A stretch of DNA of 64,000 nt from Parietichytrium sp. I65-24A. Taxonomy: Eukaryota; Sar; Bigyra; Thraustochytrida; Thraustochytriidae. The position numbers and the translations under genes are program-made. Within the stretch, counting starts at the first letter, position 1; the number at the start of each line of letters is the position of its first letter. Positions 31,029-41,341 of this stretch are shown here, in pieces. Location of the stretch: positions 262,657 to 326,656 of the forward strand of contig BLSF01000026.1 of the NCBI GenBank assembly GCA_012862575.1. Reading direction: 5' to 3'. Under the pieces are notes generated by a model. The model saw only the letters and a program-made list of their open reading frames with translations, did not search any database and was not told the origin of the DNA.

Positions 31029-32401
31029 CTTGCGTCCCGCCTTGGATTCCACCGTAAACAAACCTGGGACGTGTTTTGGTCGCACGACTGGGGGTATAAA
31101 AGCTTCAACCACAAGAAAGTCGCCTCCATCGCAGTCCGACTCGAGGAGCTGGGACTGGACGTGTGGGTGGACGACGGAGAGAATGGGCGTTGGGAGATGG
31201 CGAAAGGTTCGGAGTCGGCCAGGCTATGGCCGACGGCATCAAGAACACCCAATTTGTGGTCGTTTGTGTGACAAAGAATTACAGCAGCAAGATTGACATG
31301 GACTGGATTGGCACCAAAACGAATGACAACTGCCTCCGCGAATTCAACGGATCAGTGATGGAGAAAGGCTTCACTGGAGTGATTCCGCTGGTAATGGAGC
31401 CAGATAAGGAGGACAAGTCGCCATAGGGAGCCCGGCTCAAGATGGACATTGGTGATCTCGAAGTCGTGGACGGATGCCACGACAACGACGACCTGGAACG
31501 AAAGAAAGACACTGCCCAGAAGCTGAAAGAGTACGTCGAACAAAAACGGAAGGACGAAACCTACGGCCTCAGCTCTTCAGGCAAGTCTTGTCTCAACTTG
31601 TTCCGAGTACGACTCGCAAACCCTGTGAGAGCAGCTATGACAAAAGCGGAGGAATTCGCGCCGAACACGCGACAGTGGATCTTGGACGAGCTACAGCAGT
31701 GGTACTTGAGGCCGGAACGAGACTGGACGCGAGCGTTCGTACTTCTTGGCGGCCCTGGAGCTGGTAGATCCACCCTGGCAGCAGAGCTGGCGAGGCGTGG
31801 CGGGTTGTATGATGGAAACACCGAGTCGCTGTTGGCCACCGGAGAGCAGCGCAAGTCTTCTATAGTCCAGCGCATCTCTCGACGTTTGTCTTCTCAACAA
31901 AGTGAGGCGAGACAAGATGGAAAGGTCCATGTTGGGGCCATTCATTCGTTCATGCACGACGATGAAAACACGAGCGACCTGCTCCAAGCCTTCAAGTCGA
32001 TCACTAACCAGCTAAGCCGTGTCGTACCTGGGCTGAAAAAGGAGTTGATGGATGGCAAAACCAACATTTCTGAGCTGAGTAAGATGTCCTTTGTGGAAGC
32101 CTTTAACACGTTGATTGCTACGCCATGCAGCAATGTCTCCGATCCGCGCGTCCGAATTTTGGTCGTGTTGGATGCTCTGGACGAATGCAAGGAAGAGTCT
32201 CTGATAACGTTCTTCACAGTTATCCATAATAATTGGGTGAAGAAGACACCAAAGTGGCTCGGGCTGGTGCTCACCTCTCGACCGGAGAGCTTTATTTCCA
32301 ACAAGCTGAGAAACTTCAACACCACCTTAATCGTCGTCGCTTTCGACGGTTTTCTATGTTTTCTATGTGGCGGCATATATTACTCACAGTACTTATCATA
32401 G
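31029..32401 (+). pseudogene. Decayed TIR-NACHT (NLR-like) immune receptor
   Basis: The left part encodes a TIR domain: DVFWSHDWGYKSFNHKKV, VRLEELGLDVWVDD, then in a neighbouring frame ADGIKNTQFVVVCVTKNY and a further strand with VIPLVMEPD. The right part (31442-32401) is a NACHT-type NTPase with a P-loop FVLLGGPGAGRSTLA, a Walker B ILVVLDALDECKE and a sensor LVLTSRPES. TIR-NACHT proteins are innate immune receptors, usually followed by repeats such as TPR, ankyrin or WD40. Here no start codon precedes the TIR part, the TIR part changes frame once, an in-frame stop separates TIR from NACHT, and the sensor repeats are missing, so it looks like a dead, truncated copy. Unrecognised introns could explain some of this but no good splice sites were seen. 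The Walker A lysine position reads Arg. Confidence 0.75.
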
Positions 32402-32812
32402 TAGCCTATCCCGGGAGTAATGCACCTGTTAGGTGATTGAATAGCCATCTCAATAACGGCATTTGTAATAAGCGCAGTTTTCAGTTGGTAGCCTTCCGGG
32501 GTACTCGAGGACACACAAAAAACACCGTTCCGGCAAATTCACACACTGACACATACACACACATACTAGTACATAGCACCTCTTACGCATGTTCTTTCGG
32601 TAATTTAACCACATACATACACACACAGAGACGCAATATAAGCTTCGTGTCAGGCAAAGCCCTAAAGCCCCTCCGCACCCTCCGCTGCGTTAAGGGCTCC
32701 GACACGCCCAACGCCAACGGCGAATTGATTAACCAACTCTACGGTCCCCGGCGTACGGTTCCTTCCTGCCCCCGCTGCAGCAACGATACAATAGGCCAAC
32801 AGAGTAGTCTTG
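32402..32812. other. Spacer between the TIR-NACHT remains and the fucosyltransferase-like gene
   Basis: About 400 bases, with an (AC)-rich patch near 32550-32630. No sensor-repeat remains of the NACHT protein were recognised here. Confidence 0.55.
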
Positions 32813-34189
32813 ATGCGCTGGAGATCGGTGGTTTTGTGCGTAGCGGTGCTTTCGCAGGCGGACGGAGGCACCGGCGCGCGAAATGGCAATGGAAGGCAGA
32901 TGCAGAATCAGATACCAGGGTTGAAGAAGGGCCAATCGCCGCCTCCCGAGTCGGAAGAGGAGCTGGTGGCGAGGCTTGGAGTGCTCAAGAGCAATAGCCA
33001 ACGGTGGGGTGCGATGCTCGCGAAAGAGGACTGGGAAGCACGGGACGACAGTGCGGATTCTGCGACGGTGCAGCAGTTCTTTGAGGAGTTTTACAACGCG
33101 CAGACGGTCTGCGCAGCGCCGCAAGAATCCACGGTAAATGTAAGGAACCGCGGCAAAGGCGAGGGCATCGGCTCCCTCCTAAACGGATACCTCATCTCCG
33201 CGATGCAGGCGCTACGGAGGAGAAAAAGACTCTGCGCACACCAAGCGAAGACTGTGTACGTGGACGAGCGGAGGTGCCCCGATCAGAATTGGGATTGCTT
33301 GTTTGAGTCGGTCAGTCCGGACTGCCCCTGCGGACAACTGAACTCAACTATGCCTGTCACCGAAGCGAAAAGGTGTATCTTTGGCTTGGGCGACACGTAC
33401 AGGCACGAAAAGGATGTAAGCAATGGGATGCACTTTCTGACTTACGACAAGCTGCAAAAGATCAAGCCGGATATTCCTAAAAGATCTGATCATTGGTTCA
33501 TGGCTCAACTGTACAAATTTTACCTGCGGCCAAACAAGGATCTGCGAGACTTCATTAGTCAGCTTAAAACAACTTACCTTCCAGGATGGGACCCCGAGAA
33601 GACCATCTCTGCCCACATTCGCCGCGGGGATCATTGGATGGGCGAGCATCTCGATGATGAAACTTACCTCTACACTATCAAGCGCGTTGCTGAAGCTACT
33701 GGTGCAACGTCCGTACTTGTCGGGTCGGACGACTTGAACGTTGCAAAGACCTACCCTGAGTTGCTCAAGCCGCTGCAAGTACTCAGCCTGCCCGCAAATC
33801 TATCTATTGTTTCTCAAATGAAATGCGAAGGAATGTCTAAGCAGTGCCGTGCAGCAAAGTACTTGACGGCACACAGCATGAACGACGAAGGAAAGTTTTT
33901 GATGGCGCAGATTTTGCTCATGTCAGAGACACTCGTCACGATTGGGACAATAGGATCCAACTTTGGTCGCGTTATCCACCAACTGCAATGGGCCGACAAG
34001 GCAGCCAAGAGACAGTTTACTTCTCCGGACTTGTCGTTCGTCGAGATGTCTGGAGATAGATACTTTGAGTGCGGATGGAGGTTGTCCGCACACCTTGTCC
34101 GCCCCAATAGAATTGTGGTGGACGAATGGGTCTCCAAGTACAAGTATTTCTTTGGATCGCCTACGCGGGAAGCAGAGACGCCTGTCTGA
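32813..34189 (+). CDS. Fucosyltransferase-like glycosyltransferase (GT23/O-FucT fold), secretory
   Basis: 458 residues from ATG 32813 (the codon before is TTG). The start MRWRSVVLCVAVLSQADGG is a short signal peptide or anchor. Hallmarks of the alpha-1,2/alpha-1,6/O-fucosyltransferase superfamily are present: HIRRGDHW at about 268-275 (the GDP-fucose-binding motif I, HxRRGD), TSVLVGSDD further on, and ETLVTIGTIGSNFGRVIHQL at about 370-389, equivalent to motif III with its conserved Ser-Asn-x-x-Arg. Upstream cysteines (CPDQNWDCLFESVSPDCPC) could form disulfides. It likely works in the Golgi or ER on glycans or proteins using GDP-fucose, but acceptor and linkage cannot be read from sequence. 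It is convergent with the WW-domain gene, 76 bases between stops. Confidence 0.8.
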   Translation: MRWRSVVLCVAVLSQADGGTGARNGNGRQMQNQIPGLKKGQSPPPESEEELVARLGVLKSNSQRWGAMLAKEDWEARDDSADSATVQQFFEEFYNAQTVCAAPQESTVNVRNRGKGEGIGSLLNGYLISAMQALRRRKRLCAHQAKTVYVDERRCPDQNWDCLFESVSPDCPCGQLNSTMPVTEAKRCIFGLGDTYRHEKDVSNGMHFLTYDKLQKIKPDIPKRSDHWFMAQLYKFYLRPNKDLRDFISQLKTTYLPGWDPEKTISAHIRRGDHWMGEHLDDETYLYTIKRVAEATGATSVLVGSDDLNVAKTYPELLKPLQVLSLPANLSIVSQMKCEGMSKQCRAAKYLTAHSMNDEGKFLMAQILLMSETLVTIGTIGSNFGRVIHQLQWADKAAKRQFTSPDLSFVEMSGDRYFECGWRLSAHLVRPNRIVVDEWVSKYKYFFGSPTREAETPV

Positions 34190-34265
34190 CTCTGAAAATA
34201 ATCAAGATTTGCTTTTTTTTATGTACACGATGTTCCCCCTTCTTTGTCAACAACCATTTAGCTGA

Positions 34266-37200
34266 CTACAATTCGATCTTATAAGACGCGAAGTTGCTGA
34301 CCGAGGAATTGGTTTGCAAGGTCATGGAATAACTCGGAAGGCCTGTCGTCGTTGTTGTTGCGGTGGTGGTCGTGCTGCTCGGACCAGCTGAGGGCCAGGC
34401 ATCCATGGCCACAAAGCCTTCCACTGGCTCCTCCCATTGCGTAGCTCCAGTCGCTACATTTTCATAATAGTACTGTTCATATGCAGCATCATATCTCTGA
34501 TACCACTCGACGCCCTGTTCCTCAGCTCCGACCGCAAGAGCTATGCCTTCTTGTTGCCCCGTGTCTTGGGTATACTGAGCTGCAATATCTTCACCGCCGG
34601 ATTGGTCGTACTCTTGCACTGTTTCGGCAACGGTAGTCTGGGTGTAGATCACAGCATCGCCGACTTCCAATTGCTCCGCAGTTGCAGATTCTCCGAGATC
34701 AAAAGTGCCTTGCAAGACAGTGGTCGCAACGTCACCTTGCAAAGACATTCCGAGCTCAGGCAAAGTTGCCCCCGAATTCAGAACCGTCGTTTCAAGTGAA
34801 AGCATATTTGCATATTCTGCATGTACGGCTTCGCCAGATTCATTCGCTCCTAGGCTTTGCGACTCACTAGCAAACAAAGAAGGATCCATTTCCATTGCTA
34901 CGTCATCTGCCCCACCGCTCGAAGGAATCGTTAAAGAATCTGAGACGTTGTCATGTGCCTCTTCGGTCGAAGAAAGGAAAGTGTCTGCTATATTTGGGCT
35001 CGACTCATTGCCCGTTCGCTGATCCGCGGTGGTGTCGGACATTACCTCATTTTGTGTTTGCTCAACTAAGGGCTCCGTTCCTGTTTGTAGATTGGATGTT
35101 CCTGCTTTTTCTTCCAACTCCGTTTCCGGATCCTCTCTACCATCGTTATTAGTCTGCATTGGTTGTAGCGAGGGCGCATCACCAGAGATCAAGTACGGAA
35201 TCTCCTCGCTGTCTGCAGTTGGATCATCGGCCGTCAAGTCTTTCACATCTGTTGTCCCACCAGATGCCCCTTCAAGTTCTTGGAGACCATGCACTAAAGA
35301 GTCTGTTTTCGCCTCAGGATCGCCCTCCTTCAGCACCTTGCTGGATTCCTGGGCCTCCGTTTCAGGCACGGAGCTTTCCTCCGAGCAGTTGAAGGGAGTC
35401 TGTACAGTTGCGCCATCCATGTCAACTCCTGCATCGAGACTTTCAGGAGAAGGTTGATCGTGGAGACTTTCAACGGCGTCGGGCTCGTCATTCTCCAAAG
35501 CGGTTGCAGCAATTGCATTGTCTTTGGGCTCGGGGTACGTAAGCTCTACATCACCCTTTGGATCGGAAGACTCTGGGGCGATTCCACTTTCCGGCTCAAG
35601 AGAAATCTTGTCTAGGTTAGAACTACAAATGCCCAGCTTTGAATCTTCAACGTTTGCAGCAACATCTGATCTTGAGTTATCGTTGCTTCCTCCATCCGCC
35701 GGATTCCCGCTCAACGCTGCCCTTTCAGACTCCATTACAATACTGTTCGAGGGGTCTCGCTTCGTCATAACGTCCACAGTCAAGCCTGCGGTTATCTCTT
35801 CCTCATGGAGCTCAAGACGAGACGATGAAGTTTCCCTGGAGATGGTCAGTGCAGTTGACTCGTCTTTGTTCTCAGAAGCAATTCCAGCCTCTCCTTTATT
35901 GACACATTCCTCTTCAACGTTTTCATTCAAAACAGTCGAGAGATCTTCAACGTCTGTCCGCTGTTCGGCAGTTTCGGCTGTATCATCCTTTCCTTCTATT
36001 GCATCGACTGCAAGCTGGCGGCCCGAGGCATCAAGGCTATTGCCGTTGTCAACAGGCTCGGTTGCGCTCCCTTCCATCTTTAGCTCGAGTGATCCGGCGT
36101 TCTTCAACGAGGCTTTCAAAGTGTTGTCACTACCATTCGAAGCTTCTGAAGCTCTTAGCGATTCACTCTCCCCCTGATGCACAGTTGTGATTCCCACTGC
36201 AGAGAGTGCTTTGCTCGTTGCTTGTTCCGAATTTGTCTGCAAAGAGCTCGAATGTTCATCCTCTTTCACAAGCTCAGTTGAGACCTTAGATTCGGTGGAC
36301 TCCACAGTCTCGAATTGCTCAGCACCATTGGCAATCACATCATGAGATTTCGATTTCTGAGAGCCAGCCTCTTTCAGAAGCCGAAGGGAAGCCAAGTCTC
36401 CGTTAGATTCTATGTTCTTCGCTTCCTTCGAATCTATATCGCTACTGCTTAAAAATCTCGGATTGGAAGGATTCTCGGCACTGTTTGAGGACTCGGGTGC
36501 AGCTTGTTCGGCAGTGCTTTTCAAAATGAAGTCTTGGGACGGGGTCTCCGAATTCGAAGTCTCGAGGGCCTCCGCCTTCCCCGAGAGCACTGTCGCTGTG
36601 ACAGCTTCAATGATTTCGGCATCCTGTGTTGCAGGCTGCACCTTTAAAGTTTTCTGAATAGATGGAGGTACACCATCTTCTGAAGAGTCTGAAATGCGAC
36701 GCTCGTATTTGTCAGTGTCTTCTCGGCGGATTTCGTAGGTGTCCGGTTTGCAAGGATGCATTTCTTCTTTTGGAGTAGTTTGAGACTCATGAACATTACC
36801 TGGCGCCGTCGATTCGCAAGCTCCTACGTCGATTAAATTTAAATCATGTTCCGGCAAGGTTTCCCTCAAACTCGAAGAGATCTTGTCTACCGCAACTCTA
36901 TCGCTATCGTCCGATACTGTTACATTCTCCTCTTTTTGCAAAGTTTCATCGACTGTTCCAATAAATTGATCCCTGCTTTCAGTTGCTCCAGTTTCGTCGT
37001 TGAAGCCGTCAATAGCTTCTTCTTTCTCAAGCGTTGTACACTCTTTGGTTTTGCTGAGAGATGCCGCTTGCTGGAACGAAGAGCTTCTGGGAACGGGGTC
37101 GGGGATAGGGCCGACGCTAGTTGTCAATTGAGAGACAGTAGGCGGAGGGCCAGGAATTGAGGGATTCTTTCGCAACGGAGGCCCAGGTACGGATTGCTGA

Positions 37201-38453
37201 TCCGGTGGTGGAGGGCTAGGAATGTATGACTCCTTTCGTGGTGGGGGGCCGGGAATCAACGGCCCCTCTCTTGGCGATGGGTGTGGCAACGTCGGATGTT
37301 CTTTGGGAGTAACGTTCTCCTCCTTACGAATAGACGACCGCGAGGGCTCCAAGTCCCCGGACTCTTTCTTTGGGGGAGGGCCAGGCACGGCGTCTCTCGG
37401 TGGCGGACCCGGAACGGTTCCTTTGGATGGAGGAGGGCCCGGAATACTCTTTTTTTGAGGCGGCGGTCCAGGAATTCGTTCAATGATACCTGGCCTACTT
37501 TGGTCACCCTTGCATTCAACTTTGTCACCATTCTGGTCATCGACAAGTGTCTTGAAGCTACTTTTCTTAGAAGGCACCTCCTCTTCTTCTCTGGCGCAGC
37601 CCAAATCCTGAGACAATTGTGTGTTTCGTACCCGTGTTATAGATGTGTTTTTCAGTGTATCATTGTCAGCAGCAACACTGTCTCGTTCCGCATGTGCTGA
37701 GGGTGACTGACACTCCGCCTCTTGCTCTTTTAAGAGCGTTTCTGTCAAGGGGCGCAGGGGCACGAGTTTAACCGGCTTTCCTTTTTTGCGCGCAACTGAC
37801 TTGCTCTGCTCTTCTTCCTCTGCTTTCTTAGCTTGACTTTTCAGACGTTTCTTCTGCTCTTTCTCAAGTTGCCGTTCCCTACGCCTTCGAATTGCTATTT
37901 CTTTACGTTCCTGACGTGCCCTTGCCCGCTCTTCCGCATCCAAGTCCTTCTTTATCTCTGCAAACATTTTCGTCCTCCACTCGGCAACCGCTTTTTTCTT
38001 TTCTTCGTTCTCGATCCGCCTTTGAACATCTGGAGATGTACTCCCATTCCGCCGCTTCTTCTGGTCCCTCTTGTTGGAGCGACCTCGAGCGTCTCTCACA
38101 ATGTGGTCTTCCGAGTCTGATGGTGATGCGTCGCCATTCATAGACACCTTGGCCCGCGCCCACCTCAGGACTTCGTCAGGAGACAGGTAGCCTTTGCTGT
38201 CTTCAGATCCTTTGCGGCAAACGACAGACAGCATTGGCTCCACCGGAGCTCCACGCTTGTATTGCCTCTTTGGGATGTCGTTGTGTAGCGCGACGCCGAC
38301 AGAATTGAGGCCAGCTCCGAGCTCCTCCGCCGGCGCTTCCACCGCAGACGCATCTCTGGAATAAAAGTCGTTCAGATACCTTTGCCTCTTTGCCGTGCTC
38401 TTGCTGCTGATTGCAAGGCTGCGCACGAGCTCCTGGGCCGCCTCATTCTCCAT
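34266..38453 (-). CDS. Large WW-domain protein with PGPPP repeats and acidic disordered region
   Basis: 1,395 residues from ATG 38453 (the frame continues upstream only with GTG). Order: N-terminal region (1-140) with KRQRYLNDFYSRDA and GYLSPDEVLRWARAKV; a very basic helix/coiled coil (about 150-235) with RRRRERQLEKEQKKRLK; a proline segment (about 325-460) holding about seven PGPPP motifs (IPGPPP, VPGPPP); a ~800-residue Ser/Glu/Asp-rich disordered part; and a WW domain at about 1316-1343 (EWYQRYDAAYEQYYYENVAT, then GATQWEEP). WW domains bind proline-rich ligands, so the protein carries both a binding domain and candidate ligands. Similar architectures occur in splicing and 3'-end factors and in ciliary scaffolds, but no orthologue is recognised. 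Intronless over 4.2 kb. Confidence 0.82.
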   Translation of the reverse strand: MENEAAQELVRSLAISSKSTAKRQRYLNDFYSRDASAVEAPAEELGAGLNSVGVALHNDIPKRQYKRGAPVEPMLSVVCRKGSEDSKGYLSPDEVLRWARAKVSMNGDASPSDSEDHIVRDARGRSNKRDQKKRRNGSTSPDVQRRIENEEKKKAVAEWRTKMFAEIKKDLDAEERARARQERKEIAIRRRRERQLEKEQKKRLKSQAKKAEEEEQSKSVARKKGKPVKLVPLRPLTETLLKEQEAECQSPSAHAERDSVAADNDTLKNTSITRVRNTQLSQDLGCAREEEEVPSKKSSFKTLVDDQNGDKVECKGDQSRPGIIERIPGPPPQKKSIPGPPPSKGTVPGPPPRDAVPGPPPKKESGDLEPSRSSIRKEENVTPKEHPTLPHPSPREGPLIPGPPPRKESYIPSPPPPDQQSVPGPPLRKNPSIPGPPPTVSQLTTSVGPIPDPVPRSSSFQQAASLSKTKECTTLEKEEAIDGFNDETGATESRDQFIGTVDETLQKEENVTVSDDSDRVAVDKISSSLRETLPEHDLNLIDVGACESTAPGNVHESQTTPKEEMHPCKPDTYEIRREDTDKYERRISDSSEDGVPPSIQKTLKVQPATQDAEIIEAVTATVLSGKAEALETSNSETPSQDFILKSTAEQAAPESSNSAENPSNPRFLSSSDIDSKEAKNIESNGDLASLRLLKEAGSQKSKSHDVIANGAEQFETVESTESKVSTELVKEDEHSSSLQTNSEQATSKALSAVGITTVHQGESESLRASEASNGSDNTLKASLKNAGSLELKMEGSATEPVDNGNSLDASGRQLAVDAIEGKDDTAETAEQRTDVEDLSTVLNENVEEECVNKGEAGIASENKDESTALTISRETSSSRLELHEEEITAGLTVDVMTKRDPSNSIVMESERAALSGNPADGGSNDNSRSDVAANVEDSKLGICSSNLDKISLEPESGIAPESSDPKGDVELTYPEPKDNAIAATALENDEPDAVESLHDQPSPESLDAGVDMDGATVQTPFNCSEESSVPETEAQESSKVLKEGDPEAKTDSLVHGLQELEGASGGTTDVKDLTADDPTADSEEIPYLISGDAPSLQPMQTNNDGREDPETELEEKAGTSNLQTGTEPLVEQTQNEVMSDTTADQRTGNESSPNIADTFLSSTEEAHDNVSDSLTIPSSGGADDVAMEMDPSLFASESQSLGANESGEAVHAEYANMLSLETTVLNSGATLPELGMSLQGDVATTVLQGTFDLGESATAEQLEVGDAVIYTQTTVAETVQEYDQSGGEDIAAQYTQDTGQQEGIALAVGAEEQGVEWYQRYDAAYEQYYYENVATGATQWEEPVEGFVAMDAWPSAGPSSTTTTATTTTTGLPSYSMTLQTNSSVSNFASYKIEL

Positions 38454-39576
38454 CACTTGCTGCCGCGCACTGCACTTGCATCCGCATGTCTCGCGGACCA
38501 CACCACACCTCTCCACACGAACTTTCGGGCAATGGGCTGGCGGACCGTGCGAGCCGCGCGCTCACCTCGGAGTTGTCTCGCACTTTCCGTCTACGTGGTG
38601 AGCTAGCCGCCCTCAACAGCTCTCGAATGAGCGCTTGCTGCTATAACAAGTCTTGGGTTGATAAGAACAATAGCGGTGTTTACGACGTCCAGGTGATGGA
38701 ATAAAAGGCTCGAGCGGTGACAGCGTGAAGGCAAGGGCACCCATGCACAGTGTCACATGGACGGGTGGGTTTCCCATGACGAATGGCCCGGATGGTGAAG
38801 GTATCTTTGCACCAATGCGTGAAGACGATGATGCAAAACTTGCATTCATGCATGGTATGCGATCAGGGTGGAGTCAAGTGGCAGCGGATCGAGCGCCGCA
38901 AGAGTGAGTGGCCACAGCTCCTCAGAGATTACATTTGCGAAAGGAAGTTTGCCCGACCTGCCAGCAGAATGGATTGAAATCCGGGACACCATCATCATCA
39001 TCACCACCACCACCAGTCATCATCATCATCATCATCAATCAAACCAAATTCAATCAACAGAAAAATAACAGCGCAGCACTTGTAAACTCTCTTTCATTTC
39101 CACATTGTTTCGATCAATCAGTCAATGAAGATCGAACAATCGTTTGAGTGGCTACCAGCTAAAGGCAAGAAGAGGAGCATTTTAAAAGTATTTACATTTA
39201 CAGCTTGAACCTGTTGTTCGAGGCGACGGCGCAGACTGAGCTTCCAAGATTCACCGGACACAAGTACCGACATTCAAGACTCTTCAGTACTGAACCCTTG
39301 GATCTTCGGACTTGCTGCGGGCCTCGGAGTGAGACTAGTGAGACTATAAAATTGTGTGCGACCAAAGTTGGATCAGAGAAACCACAACACATGCATGCAT
39401 ATGCACATGCACAGTACATACACAGAGTGGGAAAGCAAGACGACAGGAGCGCCAAACATTTCGAAAAGCCCCGAGATTGGCGAGTGCTTGCGAGTACTTG
39501 GGGGTACTTGGGAGCAGTGAAAAGACTTCTGTGTAGAGTTTGCTTGTGGTGATTGGAGCTTCAGCGAGTCGGGAGA
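38454..39576. other. Divergent intergenic region between WW gene and imidazolonepropionase
   Basis: 1.1 kb between two starts. Holds a CATCAC/CATCAT array (about 38989-39047) and nothing recognised as coding. Both promoters should lie here. Confidence 0.6.
38989..39047. repeat. CATCAC/CATCAT trinucleotide microsatellite
   Basis: Imperfect run of CAT and CAC triplets, interrupted once. Confidence 0.9.
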
Positions 39577-41002
39577 ATGAGCGGGACACTTGTGATCGCG
39601 AACGCAGCGGCGCTGTAAGTTGTTTGGGAAGATGTTGAGTGAACTGCTGGGTGGGGCAAGCTGCTGACGGCTTGGCTAACGCTGCGATCGCTTCACTATG
39701 AAACGGGAAACTGCAAAGGTACACTTGCTCGCCCGAAGGAGACGTTGGGTTCATTGAAAATGGTACTGTCGTGTTTCACAATGATGCTGTGATCTTCGTC
39801 GGGCCACAGCTGGAGGCACCACAGATTCCTGGGAATGCGACGGTGATTGACGCCACGGGCAAGATTGTTGTGCCCGGGCTGGTGGACTGCCACACGCATA
39901 CTGTGTATGCAGGAACTCGCGCTGACGAGTTTCAAAAACGTCTCGCCGGGGAGAATTACGTCACCATCTTGGAGAATGGCGGAGGTATCAACAAAACCGT
40001 GCGCTGCACTCGCGAGGCTTCTAGAGAGGAGCTCGCTCGCGTGGCCCTTGACAGGCTGACGAGCATGAGAAACACCTCTGGCGTGACGACGGTCGAGATC
40101 AAGTCGGGGTATGGACTCACGGCGGACGACGAGGAGAAGATGTTGCTGGCTGCCCGTGATGTAAGTTCAGCTGTGTGCGATTTCGCTCTGACACTGAGTC
40201 AGGTCCTTCTTGCGCGCACTGACGATTCGATGGTTGTTGGTTGTGGTGACAGTGTGACGGCCCTGTACGGGTGCTGACCACATTTCTTGGTGCACACACT
40301 CTGCCTCCAGAGTATCGCAGCGAAGAGAAGCGCGGTGAATACGTCCGCCAAGTAATCGAGGAGCAACTGCCAAGGTGCGCGCCTCTCGCGCAGTATGTGG
40401 ACGTCTTCTGTGACAAAGGCGCGTTCACGTTGGAGGAGGCAAAGAAAGTGCTGTCCGCAGGGAAGAGCATGGGTCTCAAGGTGCGTGCCCATGCAGAGCA
40501 AATCATCAGCACTGGTTGCGCGAAACTGGTGGCTGAGCTCGGAGGGTTGAGTGCTGATCACTTGGAGCAGCTCGATGACGAGGGTGCCAAGATTATGGGC
40601 GAAGCAGATGTTGTGGCCGTTCTGCTGCCAGGCGCGCAGCTGTATCTTAAGGACGTGACTCCGCCTGTGGAGGTCCTCAGGAAACACAACGTTAAGATGG
40701 CACTGGGCACCGACTTGAACCCAGGAACGTCCCCGGTGCACGATCTGTGGACGGTCGCCACTCTTGGGTGCATTTTGCAAGGTCTTACAGTGTCCGAAGC
40801 GCTTTTGGGTATCACCAAGAATGGCGCTCGTGCACTTGGCCGAACAGATCTGGGATGGATTGGACCCGGGAGCGTCGCAGATGCGGTTATCTTGTCGCCG
40901 CCTGCTGGAGAGCCTGCGAGAATTGAGTCTTTGATTCAGCACATGGGGACTCCCCGCGTGGAGGTTGTCATCAAGGATGGCAAAGTATGTCATACAAAGT
41001 AG
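39577..41002 (+). CDS. hutI: Imidazolonepropionase (histidine degradation)
   Basis: Three exons, 39577-39614, 39719-40160 and 40253-41002, give 409 residues, the usual family length. The enzyme (AMDHD1/HutI) opens imidazolone-5-propionate to formiminoglutamate in the third step of histidine breakdown, in the cytosol. Motifs of the metal-dependent amidohydrolase barrel are in order: VDCHTHTVYAGTRADEF (His-x-His metal site), GGGINKTVRCTR, TTVEIKSGYGL, KVRAHAEQI, LSADHLEQL and ALGTDLNPGTSP (catalytic/metal Asp). The first exon encodes only MSGTLVIANAAA plus two bases and is joined across a GTAAGT...AAG intron to YTCSPEGDVGFIENG, matching the N-terminal beta sandwich of the family. No other histidine-degradation gene is nearby. 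The gene is convergent with glucosidase II beta. Confidence 0.94.
39615..39718 (+). other. Intron 1 of imidazolonepropionase
   Basis: 104 bases, GTAAGT donor, AAAG acceptor, phase 2. The joined frame gives a continuous family-like N-terminus. Confidence 0.85.
40161..40252 (+). other. Intron 2 of imidazolonepropionase
   Basis: 92 bases, GTAAGT donor, ACAG acceptor, phase 0, joining LLAARD to CDGPVRVLTTFLGAH. Confidence 0.92.
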
Positions 41003-41341
41003 AGATCGGGCTAAAATCAACAATATTTATTGCCTTCGCAACTTTTACCAATCGAGAGGGGTCAAATGTGGGGCCTTCACTACCTCTTCGCTCCTCTTGC
41101 ACCTCTCCTCCGAAACTGAAAAGCAAAATTGTACGATGCTTTGAACATCAAAAAGAAAAAAAAGAAAAGGGAAAGCATTTTGGTCTGTGTGTTCAAAACA
41201 TTCTCAATGTGATCGTACAACGCAGCTGAAGAAGGGGAAAACTAAACGACGAGTGTGTTGTGAAAACATGAAAGCTAGGCTATGGTGGGATGAAATTTAT
41301 CAACGCCAATTGTGTGTTTGGATGCTAGCCTATAGAAGAGC
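41003..41341. other. 3' spacer between imidazolonepropionase and glucosidase II beta
   Basis: 339 bases between two convergent stop codons; A-rich patch near 41150-41175. No gene seen. Confidence 0.6.

Noticed and set aside
31029-32401. TIR-NACHT locus as an intact spliced gene
   Set aside because: No GTAAGT-type donor or convincing acceptor explains the changes of frame, and all proven introns here use GTAAGT.
35518-36177. 219-codon plus-strand frame opposite the WW protein
   Set aside because: Ser-rich mirror of the acidic disordered region; the minus frame is open for 4.2 kb.
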